From NCBI GenBank assembly GCA_016165875.1, contig JABBOT010000005.1:23876627-23940626 (forward strand): a DNA stretch of 64,000 nt, given 5' to 3'. The DNA is from Acanthopleura granulata (Eukaryota; Mollusca; Polyplacophora; Chitonida; Chitonidae). The translations under genes and the position numbers were made by a program. Below the pieces are notes generated by a model. That model was not told where the DNA came from. It made no database searches and saw nothing but the letters and a program-made list of their open reading frames with translations. This document shows positions 13,201-26,049 of the stretch, one piece after another. Every line of letters begins with the position of its first letter. Position 1 is the stretch's first letter.

Positions 13201-16200
13201 TCCCACATTCCTCCACCACATGTACAAGGATTGTTCTTGAAGTACATCAGCATGTTGACGGTTATATTTACCTTTCTCCAGTACAGCAAGAGAGAGCTGC
13301 TGAATTCATCATTATATAATTTATCTATCACATTCTGGTCCAGTAGAAATTCCCTCATTCTCTCTTGATCGTTCAAGAACATAAGATGATGAGGATACTC
13401 CTGTAACGACAGAGGATGGATTCATTTATTTGCTTGGTGTTTTACGCTGTACTCAAGAACAGACAGAGGACTCATGGTCAGGTTACTTCTGAAGTCAGGA
13501 TTCATGAAGTCTGATATTTGTATGCATGTCCAGCAAACAGCCACACTTTCTACATCAGAGAATACTTTTTAAATCCATGTCTAGGCTTTTCAGTTGAAGA
13601 AAATAAGAGCACATTTAAGGTAACTTCTTTCATTTTTAAAAGACATTATTTTAAAACGACAAAAATCAATGTGTGAGCTTCTATCAGCTTGTGATTGTGC
13701 GCACCCAAGAACTTCCTTTTCAAACATACAACAGTGACCTAAATGTATGACCAGGCCTATCAGTGAATCAGATTTAAAGGAGCCCCTTGCCTTCCCAACA
13801 TGACCAATGTTTTCAATCCTCGTGCTCCTTCAACACTCACTCACGACCTCATGTCCTTACACAAACAGCTACCGTCCAGACAGACAGTTCTCCAGTGTCA
13901 AATTTCTGCTTCATAATTTACAAAGTTGATTTAAACAGAACGACACATTAGCAGAGAATGAGGCAGCTAAGTGTTAAAGTTCAGCACAAATGGTATGTAT
14001 GCTGCTGTTCCCTGTCCACACCACTCACCTCAACTTTCCTGTCTAGGTTGTCCGAGTGTTGAAAATAGTCGGCCAATATGGCATGCCACCAGCTGAACAG
14101 CTTCTTGGTCTCCTCTGAATCTGTACTGTCAGGGTTCAGTCTGAAGTACCTGAGTACACACAAAGACTAGAATAGTGTGCAAAGGGTACCTGTACCTATA
14201 ACCTGGCCACAAAAGCATACTAGAACTGAATAAAAATGTACTCTTTAATTTCTCAGTTTGAATCGCCAATAATTGCTCCTTTTTCATCTGTTTACTGCAT
14301 GGAGGTTAAATGTCACATTCAGTATCATACAGGCCAACAGCTAACATCACATACAGAGCCGCCTTACTGAAATACCATGCTGAAGAGACCGGGCTTTCGT
14401 ATCACCCCACCCAGTCATAGACTCAGCATACTGACATGGAGTCAACAATGACTTTGTCTAATTCCTCATGCTGAAATCCAGTACAGGCAGCACTAAGATC
14501 GAAAAATCTGGCACCTAACCCTAGTGGCTCATGTCATCACAAGGCGAACAATCTACACCAAATCAACCCTTGGGATACATTCACACCAAACTTCAGCAAG
14601 AAGCACGACTGTACAAGTAAACATCATGTTCCAAACTGGAGCATATAATTACATCTACTGCATTTCACTGAAAATTTTGCTTCATCGACTTGTTTTTGTG
14701 ACATTTGATTACATTCTTGGGAGAAAAATTGAGATGTATAATTCTGAAATTCTATATGTCACACAACCTCGACTGACGAAAATGGACACAGGATCACAAA
14801 ACTGTATCAGATTTAAGTTAGATTTAGTCTTAACTTGTGGTATTATTTCTGACCCTAGATTTGATCCTAAATACTAACTTTCAGTTTTGAAGTGAGGAAT
14901 TAAGACAACTCTAATAGTAATGAAGGAAAAATTCCTCAGGTAAATGAAAATTTTGATTTACAGTGAACTACTTTGAAATCAAGACTAAGTCAAGTCAAGA
15001 TTAAGTTTGACTGAAGTCTAACACAGCTTCATGATCCTAAGCCAGGATCACGTGTTCAATTCATAGATCACCATGAATAATCCCACAGATCTAGACTTAC
15101 TTTCTCCTGACTGCTTTGCTCAGGGACCTGTGATAGAAGTCAAGACGTCCCTCGCCGCTGTCACCATACGGACGGAGAAAGGTCCGAAGGGCACGGTACA
15201 CCTGTGCCCATTTGTACGCAGAGAGTTGCTCCCCTTTGAACCTCTTCCTTTCTTTCTCAGATTTTTCTTTAGAACCTTTAATGATGGAGAATGAGATAGC
15301 ACATGATAAGATAAAACGTGCCATAAAAAGACAGTGACTGTGCACACATACATAAGCACTTATATTAAACAATTGTCACTAACCAAAATGATGAGTTTCT
15401 CATTCCTGACAGGCATCTTTTGGTTGCATTTCACGATTTTCACAACATTTCTTATATTACTTGGGCTGGTCCAAGTTACTGTACAAAACTGCTGATGAAA
15501 ACTACGGTACATGTATATTTATGACAGACTAATTCTAACATCATGTTTTAGTCTGATCCTTGTGAATAATGTATCATGACTTCTTTAATCTGTTCACTCT
15601 GGTTTCACCTCTTCCCCTATTTGCTGTTGAGACGAATGAGATTCTCCTCCTCAGAAAGAATATTGAGGAGCCCAGACTCCATGATGTCTTCACCTTTCTC
15701 CTCCTTGCTGTTAGGAGGCACAGAGGATCTCAAACGAGTGGTCATCTTATATGAAAGTTACGAAACAAGTTGAATAAATTTTGAGTTTATTGTGAGCTTT
15801 AACACAAAATTTAATTAAGAAGTTTCATAATTTTCATATGCGATGACCACAAGTCTGATATTTTGTTTATTACATAACTGAATTGGGAAATTTACAAGAA
15901 AACAACAACAGAAAAATGACATCACTTCTGGATAAATTTCATGACAGAACAGGTAGCGCATGCATGTGTCCCATCACTACTTCAACAGTGAACGCATGCC
16001 TCCGCAACAGTAAAATAGTTCAGCGAAAAATCTAAATATATCTAAGGAATATATTTCATAGGCATAATTATAGTTAAGAATATGTCATGGTATTAAAGAA
16101 AGAATCATTTTAAATGGTGAATTTGTTTGCACAGCAAAAATCCTTCCCAAAAAACAGTCCCTGTCGTTTGCTTCATGTTTCTGCAGTGGAGCTGGTCAAG

Positions 16201-19200
16201 TGGTAAATTAAAGGGTTCAATCACTCTGAATGACGTAATATTTCCCCAAAGACTTTCCCTTAAAATATATTTCTAATTGTTACTCTCCCCCATTTATCAG
16301 TTTTGAACAACAACTCAAATAACTCATGTAATTTGATGTGACATAATGCGTAGGATTTTGTCTTTTCCATGCTTTGCAGCCAATCAAATGTTTTCAAAAG
16401 TGTTATGTACCTAGGGTGACATGAAAAATCTGTCATGGGCTGGCATGAATAAAAAGTACGTCATTTATGTGATAAACGACATTCTCCTCAGAACTGATAC
16501 TGAGGAGCTCAGACTCCATGATGGCCTTACCTTTCTTATCCTTGTTACTGGGAGGCACGAGGTTCTCCTCTTAAGAGAGGATATTGAGGAGCTCAGACTC
16601 CACGATGGCCTCACCTTTCTCCTCCTTGCTGTTGGGAGGCATGAGGTTCTCCTCCTCAAAGAAGATACTGAAGAGCTCAGTCTCCATGATGGCCTTACCT
16701 TTCTCCTGCTTTCTGTTGTGAGGCATGAGGTTCTCCTCCTCAGAGAGGACATTAAAGGGCTCAGACTCACAATGGCCTTACCTTTCTCATCCTTATTACT
16801 GGGAGGCATGAGGTTCTCCTCCTCAGAGAGGATGTTGAGGAGCTCTGACTCCAGCAGTCCCGACATGGACACCTCCAACAGGCACAGTGTAGCCACCAGC
16901 AAGAAACTACCATTCTCCTCCTCAAATCGTGCCAGTACATCGCCTAACAAGCTACACAAGGGGAACAAAGATTTATAAAAGAATGAAGTAACCTATATAA
17001 ATGAAGACCAGCTATTAATATTTAATATGCTCAATTAGATGAACAGTTTATCAACAATAATGAGATCTGTAATGACAGAGACAATATTTAGTTTGGATTC
17101 AATTAGCCATATTTTTAGAACCTCGTGTGCAAATTTTCATATGCACCCCTACCTGATTCACAAACATTTAATCTTTTTCCAATTATCATGATACAGTTCA
17201 GAGAGCTTCTCAAATTCATTATTCGTTCATATTTATGCAATTACATTTTGGAAAAATTTCAACAGAAACTGGAATATCTCCTACATTTTGGAGGGAATTA
17301 CACTTGTTATTATCCATAAAATATGAATGTTAAATACAACCAGGGACAAAAACTGTTATAAGACTGAAAAATACATCCATAATACATGTTCTTAAATGTT
17401 CTTATAATATCTGTTATAATGACAACAATGATGTCCTCAGAATCAAACCTCACCGTCCACATTATCAAGTAGTCAATGATAAATTATACACATCAGGTAT
17501 AACAAGAGCTTACTCCAATAAACTGTCCTTCAAGCTGGATACTTTCTCGGAGATTTGCCTGAAGTCTCCAAACACTCGGAGTTCTTCACAGGCAATTGAC
17601 AACCACAGGGGATTAGCAGACGACTCTTTGTTCAACAACTCAATCATCTCGTCCAAGGTCAGTTTCTTCTGAAAACGTCCGAGGACATCAGCCACGATTT
17701 CCTGTAATCAACATAAAAGCTATCTTGGAATATTTCTACATGTATGTGTATAAGGTTATGTCTTCTGTAACTATTAGAATGCATATGTACATGTGTAAAT
17801 TTGCCCCCCCCCCCCCCAAAAAAAATACGGAAAACTAAGTTGAAAAGTATTCCAGTAGTAATTTCACAAAGGATGTGAATTCTTTGAGTATCATACATGC
17901 AAGCTGCATTCATTTAACTTTCTGTGTTGATAAAAAAATGTTGCACGAAGAGAAAAAAATACCTGTACATGTGTGAGTGTGTGTCAGATTTTGTATAATA
18001 ATAAAAAATGGAAATAAAACTGCGGGATTGATGTATTTCAAATAAATTATATCATAATGGTGGCATTAATGGGAAAACATTAATATGATAGTTAAACGAT
18101 CAATAAGTTTAATAATAATAATAATAATTAACTTAATTTCAACTCGATTATGCCACATAGGTTATAAAGGATTCAGGTGTCTTACAACATAGTATTTTAC
18201 AAAATTCCAACTTGATCATACCTTTCTGGCTCTTAGGGTCAAAGGAGGCACTGTGAGGGTCTTGGGACAGTTTTCTGGGTCTCTGGTTGTCAAGGTGACA
18301 TGTGGCGGGGTGTCAGGGATCATGGAGAACACGCAGCGCACCTGAGGGGCCAGCTTACGGGGCACCCAGGTCATGGACAGGGTTACCGCATCAGACTGAA
18401 ACTAAAATACACGCACAAGTAAACCACACAGCTCCACACAAAAGTACAGGTAAAACATATATCTACATGTACCTTCAGGTCTGAGCACAAGTCCAAACAA
18501 GAACAGAGCCTGTCATAATTTGCAGAAAATGACCGATACAGCTCAAAACTCGAAAATGGCCTGGGACTTGTCTTGAAAAGCATTGCAGCAACTTTTAATT
18601 TATGTATGTATGTGTGCTATAGATTTACATCCTACTTAACAATTTTTCAGTCATATGAAAACAGGAGTCCTTAAAATAGAATGTATATATTTTCTATGTT
18701 TTCTTGTGGCAGGGTGAGTCCATGCAGCCAAAGTGCTACTGCCAAAGACATCAGGCATGACACCCCACCCAGTCACATTATACTGATACTAGGAAAACCA
18801 GTTCTGCTTCTTTGTTCTAACCTCTCGGTGTCAAGCACTAAGCGAGGCCGCAAAAAGTACCACTTTCTTTGGTATGACCCTACCCGGGAGTGATCCCTGA
18901 TCTCCCGACCTCGAGGCAGACCCTCTAACCACCAAGTCAGTCTAATTTTTAATTCAGAATAACAATACATGAAATGGTTTGAAACTCAAATATAATCAGC
19001 AAGTCATCACACAGAAGTCATGTGCCAAATTCAATTCAAAATTCGTGAAAGAATGACAGACAGGCGGACGTTGTCTAAGAACCCTCATAAATATAGTCAC
19101 CTGTGGTACCAGCAGGGAACTAAGAAGTAATTGTCACACTGGCATTCATAATCTAAAATGTTGTTTGAAAACTATACCGAGAAACCTAATTTATTTATTC

Positions 19201-21950
19201 AAGAATATTTCACTGATATGCAGCAGCCAGAATTATGGTGAGGGGAAACTGGCCAGATCCCGGCAGAAAATCATACACGTTGCTGGCAGGCCATCCCACT
19301 TACTGCTGGAAAGGAAGCCAGCATGAGCAGGGCATGACCTCAGAGTGATCGCATTGGTGAGAAATCTAAAGCTTTTAAACACAGCCTTTGTTATGGTACC
19401 TTGATATTTTGACATTTCACAAACCATTCTTACATTTTAATTTTTCGGTTTGTATTCCCTTCAATCCTCTCCTGTAAAAAAAAAAACACAAACAAACCAA
19501 AAGAAAAACCAATACATGTACAAACCTGATTAAGTGCATCTACAAAGACCACAACAGGCCTGGTGTTGACATTGGACAGAGTACTGCAGCAGAGCTGTGA
19601 CGCCTCCTCCAGATCTTTAGGCATGCTACTGCTCTTCACCACCCCTAGTTCCAGCAGAAGTCGCTTGAGGGCCCCCTCCAGCTCAATAGAGCCAGGCACA
19701 GCACCCACAAAGTGATAAAACACATGCCAGCCATCCTTCCCTCCACTGTTAAATATAAATGATTTACAGCAATGCAATTATTACAGATTGAGAGTGAGCA
19801 CTTCTCTATACAGCTGATTTGGCTTCCTTTGATAACGCGTGCAGGTTAGTGTTTCCTTTACCTAAGGGCTTCAATGTGGGACGACACAAGCAATCAATGT
19901 GGGATAAGGCAAGCACAAAATAAAGGGCCAACAGATTCTTACTTCGTTCGAATGGTGTTTTCTATCCCATCATTTTTTTTCCAAATTTGTCCACTAGTGC
20001 CAGCTGACCAAAAGGTGCTGCATCAAATGACAGATCAGACTTAAAGCATAATTACAATTCATTCTAAAAACAAAAATGTAACTTTACTCCAGACTAAAGT
20101 TAATACCAGCAATGACGTAATGGAGAGCCTTTCCTGCATAAAGTAATTCACAGCAGTGCAGTACAAAGCAATTACAAAGTAAATCGCACATGCAGTTCAG
20201 TTTTGCCTTCACAATGACGTTTTCTTGGAAAACTGGTAACAAAGTACTTGTACCAGACCCAAGACACCACTGCTCTGGTAAAGGTACCCAATGACTGACT
20301 GAAAAATTTGGTGTAAAGGCAGAAACAATAATACAGCAATCTGTTGTGCTAGCTCACCCTGGTATTTTGTGGTTCAGAGCTCGAATGACTGTCTGATCAG
20401 CTGCCTTTGCCAGAATGGATGACTTGCCGGAGCCAGCATTTCCCAGCACCACTTGAGGAACGTCATTCCCTGCACCATCTATGTACTTATCAATCTGTGA
20501 AGGGGTAACCACAGAAATCACTATCATATAATATGTGTACAGGACTAAGATAACGATGGGAACACATGAAAACTATTTTTACACAACAGAATTGCAAGCA
20601 GGTGAAATCAGTGCACACCTGAACAAATACATTCCTATTCACATGGAAGATAGGGATACTGGCAATCTGAGTACCGAGGGAACAGTGGAAAAGGACTCAT
20701 TAGGTGAAGTGAAGTTGCAACCAGGAGAAGGCAATGGACAGGTAGACTAATATATTACAATTCGCATGTATTATGGCATATAAAATTCATGATGTAATCA
20801 TTGCATAAATAGCTTTTATATGTAATAAAACTCCCAGAATTCTAATTATCTTGTCAACATCTCAGCAACAATTAACATAAACATTTACTGGGAATGTGAC
20901 ATCTTCCTTCTTTGCTTCAGGTTAGAATTTTACAGGTAACCAGTACATGCCTCATCCAGTATGGCCTTCCTCCCCCAGACGCTGTCACATCGCTGTTTCA
21001 TAAATGACTCGTGTGACTCCTTCATTTGCTGGAATGGATCCACATTACTCTCCTCCAACGGATACTGCTGGGAGATCCGCTGCTGGAAAAACTCCATAAC
21101 CTACAACACATAAGAAAAATTTCAGCACGAAAGCAAGTGAAAGAAAATATAATTAAACACTACATCTGCAGGAGATGCTTGACACTTGTAATAACTGAGC
21201 ACTACACACTGTGTCTCACCTGAAGTTTGGCAAGTACAAATATACTTTTAAAAGCACATGAAGGCCTCAAAATGGTACATTTTGATGTCAACACACTGCA
21301 CAGCACTATACAGTTGATGAATCAATCAGAATCAAGCAGTAGATGCCACCTCAGAATACTTAACTTTATGTAAAATGCAGCATATTGCACAAAACAGTCT
21401 AAGAGGTTGGATAAATTATCCTTGTATAACAAAGGTACACAGTGCTTTGTTACTTATCACATGTACAACAGATATTTATAAACAACATGTTGCAATATAA
21501 GTAAGCAACATTGCATGAACAAAGTATTCTGTCAGCCAAACATGTTACAAATTTGTTCTGCACTGGGACAAGTTTTGTCATCTCCTGATGTCATGTGCAA
21601 TACCTATAGATAACATTTTTAGAAAGATACTTACATCTACAGGTAATCAGGTGAAGATACCCATATTAAGAAAGACCCACCTATGGAAACAATCCTTAAT
21701 TTCTGCCTGCATGTTACAAGAATGGTGCATTGTCACAATTCAATCGGATCAAAATTTATGTCTTTCCAAGTTATCAATGCTGAACTGAAATAAGGTGGAA
21801 ATAACCAAACCAGACTGTCCATATACCACAGCATGTTGTACCCACCTTGGTGTAGAACATATCATCCAGGTCCAGCATCACCTTGTCGCTGTCAGGTTTT
21901 ATGCCAGAATATTTGCACGAATACTTCACCACCCTTTCTTTCTGAGAATC

Positions 21951-21982
<32 letters not shown>

Positions 21983-24900
21983 AACACATTTATAATTACA
22001 ATGAAGGGTTTGTTTTCAGTTCTTTGACATCCTGGATGTATTGATAAAACCATGTATTAAATATACAAAACACTAACATAGACAGGAAATTAAGTCTTGG
22101 CAGGTGGTAAACTAAACAGAGCTTTAATTTTCATAACATACATGTATTTGATCATAAACAGTTATTTGGACCCCTGACACAGAATTTTTTATAATGTCAG
22201 TGTTTTCAATTCTTTGCCAAAAATTGTATCCCACGTCACATTATGTCTCAGATGTTCAAGGTCTCCCTGTACTCAATGGGAAAGGCATCCCATTTTAGTA
22301 TGTGTGTCATAAACGGCAGAGTCAGCAGACTGTGTTGAAACTGCTGAGTCAGCAGACCGTGTTGAAACTGCTGAGTCAGCACACTGTGTTGAGACTGCCG
22401 AGTCAGCAGGCTGTGTTGAAACTCCTGAGTCAGTAGACCTACTTACAGGGAACCTATCCTCCAGCATGGACCTCAGCATCTGAATTTTAGTAGCAGCAAG
22501 CGGATGTTCATCCAGAAACATGTGACGATGTTGTTGTGGTATGGATTCCAGAAAGTCGTCATTACGCACAAGGAACAAAGCTGTGGGAAGAAAGCCATAT
22601 GGCAGGCATATGCACAAAAGGTAAAATCTAATAAAACCCCAGCTTAAACTGACATTCTTGATCATATGCCATAAAGCATAGGTAACAACAAATTTGCAGC
22701 TGCAGTAATTTGTACTGATTACTTCATTTAACGTTTCAAAAGATGGTAATCTGAATTACATAATTATCTAGCTTATAAAAACTGTGTTTTTATCCAGAAT
22801 ATCCTGGTGACAGGCTTTTAAATATAAAATATAAGACATTTAATCTTCAATATCTAAGTATACATTTATGTTCTAAAAGCAGATTAATTCTGCAACTTTG
22901 GTTTGGCTTGGTTAAGTCAGATTGTTACATATTCAATGTAAGTACAAAATTAGAAGACTTACAGTTTGGATTGTCCTGACGATATGCTCCGTGAATGATC
23001 TCCATCTCTGTGATTGACAGCCCAAATATCCAGCGGTATTCTTCCACCAGGCTCTGAGGGACATCCCCAGGGGTGGGGATCCAACCTATACGCTCACTGT
23101 AGGTGGGCAGAGAAAGTTACATGTCTGAATAACTCACAACTCACAAGAAGTAGTATTTACCTTTTTTGTTATTATACTGGTAATATCAAAAATGGTGTAT
23201 GCATCCAAAACTTTGGTTTTACTTAATGACCCTGCTTCCGTGAATTAAGTATCACACTGAAGAAGCCCGACGCCTGTAATTTATATCCATGCACAGTTTG
23301 TTTGTTTGCAAAGTTCAGTACTACTTTTAAACATAATTTCCCATGTTGCAATCTCGTGTCAAGCGGAAGACAACGCCTTTGTATTTACAGAGCTGCTTCC
23401 ACTTATACGGCACAAAGTCACATGGTTTAGGCACAATGTAGTATCACTGAACTGACCAGCGCTTGACCAACTCTTAACTCAGGTAAGTACAAAGGTAGCT
23501 GAGTTTCCGGTCTTAAGTATGAACAAAGAGATGTGAACATTGATCTCTTAACTTAGAAAGCAGAAAATCTAATCCACTGTCCATCAAAGTGCGGTTCAGA
23601 TAATGGGCCGACAAACCCTTGCAATTCCCCATCTTAGTGGTGAGCAGTAAGTTATTGAGTACCTGGTAAAATGTGGTGAAGGTAATTAAGACTGTAACAA
23701 GGCAAATTACATGGTCAGTCCCATATCCATATCCGAATGACTAATCACTTCTAACTTCATGGAATTTTCCATCCCCCTTCTGTATGAACTGTTGTACAGT
23801 AGGGTTATGTTAGCTGTTGAAAAATCAAGTGAAGTCACATGTGTATTGACTTTACCGTAAATCACACAGAATATCGCATGAATTTTTCCCCATTTTGTAT
23901 AGCAGAGTGAACATTCCTTGACACTATAGGTGATTCACTTTTACACGAGCAATCAGTGTTATTATCTTTTCCAGTTAAGAATATGATAATCACATCTATA
24001 CATTTATACATCATTAGCACAACATGGGAAGATTTTGTGAAGGACAGATGTTGAGAGTCTCACCTGGTCATGTTCAGGAAATATGGCATAATGTTGTCGG
24101 TGTAACATCTGTCTATCTCCCCAAGACACGTCCTCAGCGTCAGTTCCGTGGTGGAGTCTTTTGGAATACCCTGAATTAGTGACAAAAATTGTCTAATAAA
24201 GCCTGTTATGTTTGTTATTATTCTTCTTTGAAGACTGAATCGTGCATCAATCATGCCTTCTTTAGAATGTTTTCACTTCTGACAGCATTTATCAATGTTT
24301 CTTCTTCAAAAGTGCTTTAAACAATGACATAAAACATCTGCAGAAGCCTGATGTTTAGATAGCTCCATGTGTCCATTGATTTATCAATTTAAAATCAACC
24401 CTAACACCCAGTGATAATTTTTTTTTTCATTGTTGCTGGATACCATCCTGAAGAACATTTCATAAAAATATGACAGTACACAGTTTTAAGGCACCTAAGC
24501 AAGTTGGGCAAGTGTGAGTAGGCATAGTTAAAACTACATATAATTGCAACAAAAGTTTATACATTGAGATAAACGAAAAATCTTCTTTACCCATCTCAAG
24601 TCACACTCCACCAGATGAAGTCGCCTCTTCTCACACCAAGCCCTCAGGTCAGGGAAAACCTGTTCACAAACATCGGTGGGGAAAATACATATGAACTTTG
24701 TTCTCATCACAGATATCAATCTCACATTCATAGGTCAGTGTTCTTTCTTGTATTAATTTCTTCAACAATACTGTTACCATGATATACAGTTTTGGGCATT
24801 TGAAGTGTTTACACACATATATACATACACATATGGATAGCCATTAAAAAAAAGGTTACAGTAATATTTAGACTTCATGGAAAAACCAAGCTGTCCTGAA

Positions 24901-25678
24901 ATGACCTGAAAAGCTACCAGTGCTCATATGCTTAATTGTACATGTAATTTTATTTCCTAAAATGAAATAAAAAGTCTCAAATTCAATAAACTGAATGTAT
25001 GTGCATGGGAATATCTCATATCTGCCCATAATATCTCAACTTGTGAAATCAGCTAAATCAGGGAGAAATATATACAGCATTGTTCTGCGACAGCGACTCT
25101 GGTTTCCTTAAGCTCCACCCATGAATCTGATCACCATTATAGTGACAAGTGAAAAATTCTTGAATTCAGATTTAAAACAGCCATTTAACAAAAATAAGCC
25201 AATATTCCAACCAATCACAGTATCTCACCTGCTTGACTAGAACTTCTCTTTCATGTTGGAAATCTTTGAAGGTTGAAGACACGAAAATCCTCACTGTTTT
25301 CCAGCCGCTTCTCCTCACCACCAAGTCCTTCCTTGCGTTCCTCTGTCCTTTCGGCACATCCAGGGTTTCACACACAGCCAGCCATGTCGCTTCCACATCC
25401 TCGGGGTTGTGTTTGACCAGATGGCCGTAGAAGTTACCCTGCGTCTTGTACGTGCGCCCATGGCTGTCAGTCAGGAGGGGTGCCTTGTCATCGACCACAC
25501 CGTCCTCACCTTCGGCACCTTCGCCCCAAGGGTTTGGGGTGCGATACACGTCGGCTGTCCTTTTCACGATAGGGTCCTCAGGAACGCAGAACCCATCTGT
25601 CTGCACCAGGACAGAGACCATTGCTCGTCTGGTCCCCATTGTGGAGGGGACTGTAACCACAGAGGCGCCACATCCCAT
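7273..25678 (-). CDS. DUF4062-NACHT-TPR protein (nephrocystin-3/TTC41-like), 21 exons
   Basis: Exons in transcript order: 25678-25229, 24659-24591, 24170-24064, 23096-22963, 22580-22447, 21941-21846, 21100-20951, 20494-20358, 19745-19526, 18401-18222, 17701-17514, 16951-16782, 15275-15101, 14149-14029, 13400-13272, 12459-12338, 11650-11518, 10048-9932, 9425-9282, 8679-8599, 7551-7273. Every junction keeps phase and the total is 3336 bases (1111 residues plus stop). The N terminus MGCGAS fits an N-myristoylation signal. Residues ~128-200 are DUF4062-like (VRIFVSSTFKDFQHERE, then DLRWG). The NACHT P-loop is GNAGSGKS (~398-405) and Walker B is VVVFVD (~490-495). From ~820 the protein is helical with TPR-type repeats to the C terminus. 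By analogy with STAND NTPases it would be a nucleotide-dependent scaffold or sensor. Genome annotations often call such proteins nephrocystin-3-like or TPR repeat-containing protein DDB_G0287407-like; exact orthology is not settled. Confidence 0.88.
7660..7960. repeat. Dispersed repeat family B, copy 1 (intronic)
   Basis: Matches 26050-26275 with the same order of blocks: 'attctgagagttcta', 'gttttgaggt', 'ctggaaaaatgtgtgtttca' and 'aggtcatttacagta'. It lies in the last intron of the NACHT-TPR gene. The class is unknown. Confidence 0.6.
9540..9795 (-). repeat. tRNA-derived SINE copy
   Basis: Read on the minus strand it starts with a tRNA-like head (..ttagcgc.. then a degenerate B box, gtgaattcaagtgc). 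It continues through a core with 'gctggcc' and 'agcatgctgacggtcatgggt' and ends in a tail rich in 'aaataaat'. Its core matches copies at 12.0, 19.2, 25.9, 47.0, 48.1 and 50.5 kb. It lies in an intron of the NACHT-TPR gene. Confidence 0.75.
10375..11550. repeat. Minisatellite, ~41 bp units, overlapping a splice donor
   Basis: About 28 units of 'catcaatacagtagcacatg' plus 'agagagtctagcccttactc' and variants, with some shortened units. The array fills most of intron 17 of the NACHT-TPR gene and its right end overlaps exon 17. That exon's last seven codons (MCYCIDG on the minus strand) and its donor GGG|GTAAGG are themselves one repeat unit. Many other units preserve a GTAAGG-like core in the same place. 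Confidence 0.9.
12005..12256 (-). repeat. tRNA-derived SINE copy
   Basis: Minus-strand head 'ggccgagggggttagcgcactag' resembles a tRNA 5' half with an A box. The B-box-like 'gtgagttcaagcc' follows about 55 bases later, then the shared core, then an A/T-rich tail at 12005. It is one of the most complete copies in the window and lies in an intron close to exon 16 of the NACHT-TPR gene. Confidence 0.75.
15619..15735 (-). repeat. Detached copy of the 84-bp exon/donor repeat
   Basis: This segment is about 85% like the units at 16490-16850 and contains the same candidate donor context on the minus strand (GAGAAAG|GTGAAG). The phase-consistent splice joins 16782 directly to 15275 and skips it, so it is probably intronic. 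An alternative exon cannot be excluded. Confidence 0.65.
16490..16850 (-). repeat. 84-bp tandem repeat built from an exon end and its splice donor
   Basis: About four to five units, 84 bp each, lie on the minus strand immediately after exon 12 of the NACHT-TPR gene. Each unit restates the exon's last ~28 codons (core ESELLNILSEEENLMPP) and includes a potential donor, AAAG|GTAAGG or AAAG|GTGAGG. The first unit holds the donor used in the model (after base 16782). The exon's reading frame stays open through the array to about 16465, so retention or use of a later donor would lengthen the protein rather than stop it at once. Confidence 0.85.
18690..18950. repeat. Dispersed repeat family C, copy 1
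   Basis: Shares about 250 bp with 58735-58985. Common blocks are 'cttgtggcagggtgagtcca', 'catgacaccccacccagtca', 'cattatactgat', 'agcgaggc.gcaa' and 'tttggtatgaccc', ending near 'gatctccc'. It may be a second tRNA-related SINE, because the end resembles 'gatcccggatctccc..acc', but no full A/B box pair was confirmed. Confidence 0.65.
19190..19370 (-). repeat. Truncated SINE copy
   Basis: Contains the core blocks 'aagaatatttcactgatatg', 'gccagaattatggtg', 'gttgctggcaggcc' and 'aggaagccagcatgagc' of the SINE family, without an obvious complete tRNA head. It is intronic in the NACHT-TPR gene. Confidence 0.6.
20949..20951 (-). promoter_or_regulatory. Predicted GC-AG splice donor
   Basis: Exon 7 of the NACHT-TPR gene must end at GAT GAG to join in phase with exon 8 (ATT GAT AAG). 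The following bases are GCATGT, so the intron starts with GC. No GT in the neighbourhood keeps the frame. GC-AG introns are a known minor class in animals. Confidence 0.6.
22310..22440 (-). repeat. 27-bp tandem repeat just inside an intron
   Basis: About five units lie on the minus strand right after the strong donor CCT|GTAAGT at 22447/22446. The exon's frame remains open through the array and would encode a 9-residue repeat (core ADSAVSTQS). Canonical splicing removes it. Confidence 0.8.
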
Positions 25679-25859
25679 ACTGCCTGAAGTTTGTTATTTC
25701 CTACAGGGACTGCCTTAGTCTCATGGTAGATTTTATCTCAGTGCTTCCCAGGTGAACATGGTGATTCCTAAACAGGTAAAAGTGACATATATGTTACATG
25801 TGTACCTGACACCAAGCAGAATAGTACCAGTGATATATATGACTTTCAAAAGAAAAAGA

Positions 25860-25995
25860 TCCCGCAGCAACTTGCAGTTGGTTGTGTCTTTCCGCCGGAC
25901 TCCTGCCCAGTTTCCTTCCACTATAATGCTGGCCATCATCGTATGAGCAAAATATGGTTAAGTACAGCATAAAACACCAATCAAATAAATAAATA
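25860..25995 (+). repeat. Truncated SINE copy, opposite orientation
   Basis: Matches the SINE core in reverse orientation to the 9.5 kb copy ('aatgctggccatcatcgtatgagc', 'tacagcataaaacaccaatc') and ends in an (aaat)n tail at about 25980-26005. It lies between the NACHT-TPR start codon and its predicted 5' exon. Confidence 0.65.
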
Positions 25996-26049
25996 AATAA
26001 ATAAATCAAAAGAAAAAATATAATAATTAAGGGCATGTATGAAGATAAC

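Noticed and set aside
14524..14877. 117-codon plus-strand open frame
   Set aside because: In an intron of the NACHT-TPR gene on the opposite strand, AT-rich, no family or splice context.
16421..16978. 185-codon plus-strand open frame
   Set aside because: Antisense to exon 12 and its 84-bp repeat, which are coding on the minus strand.
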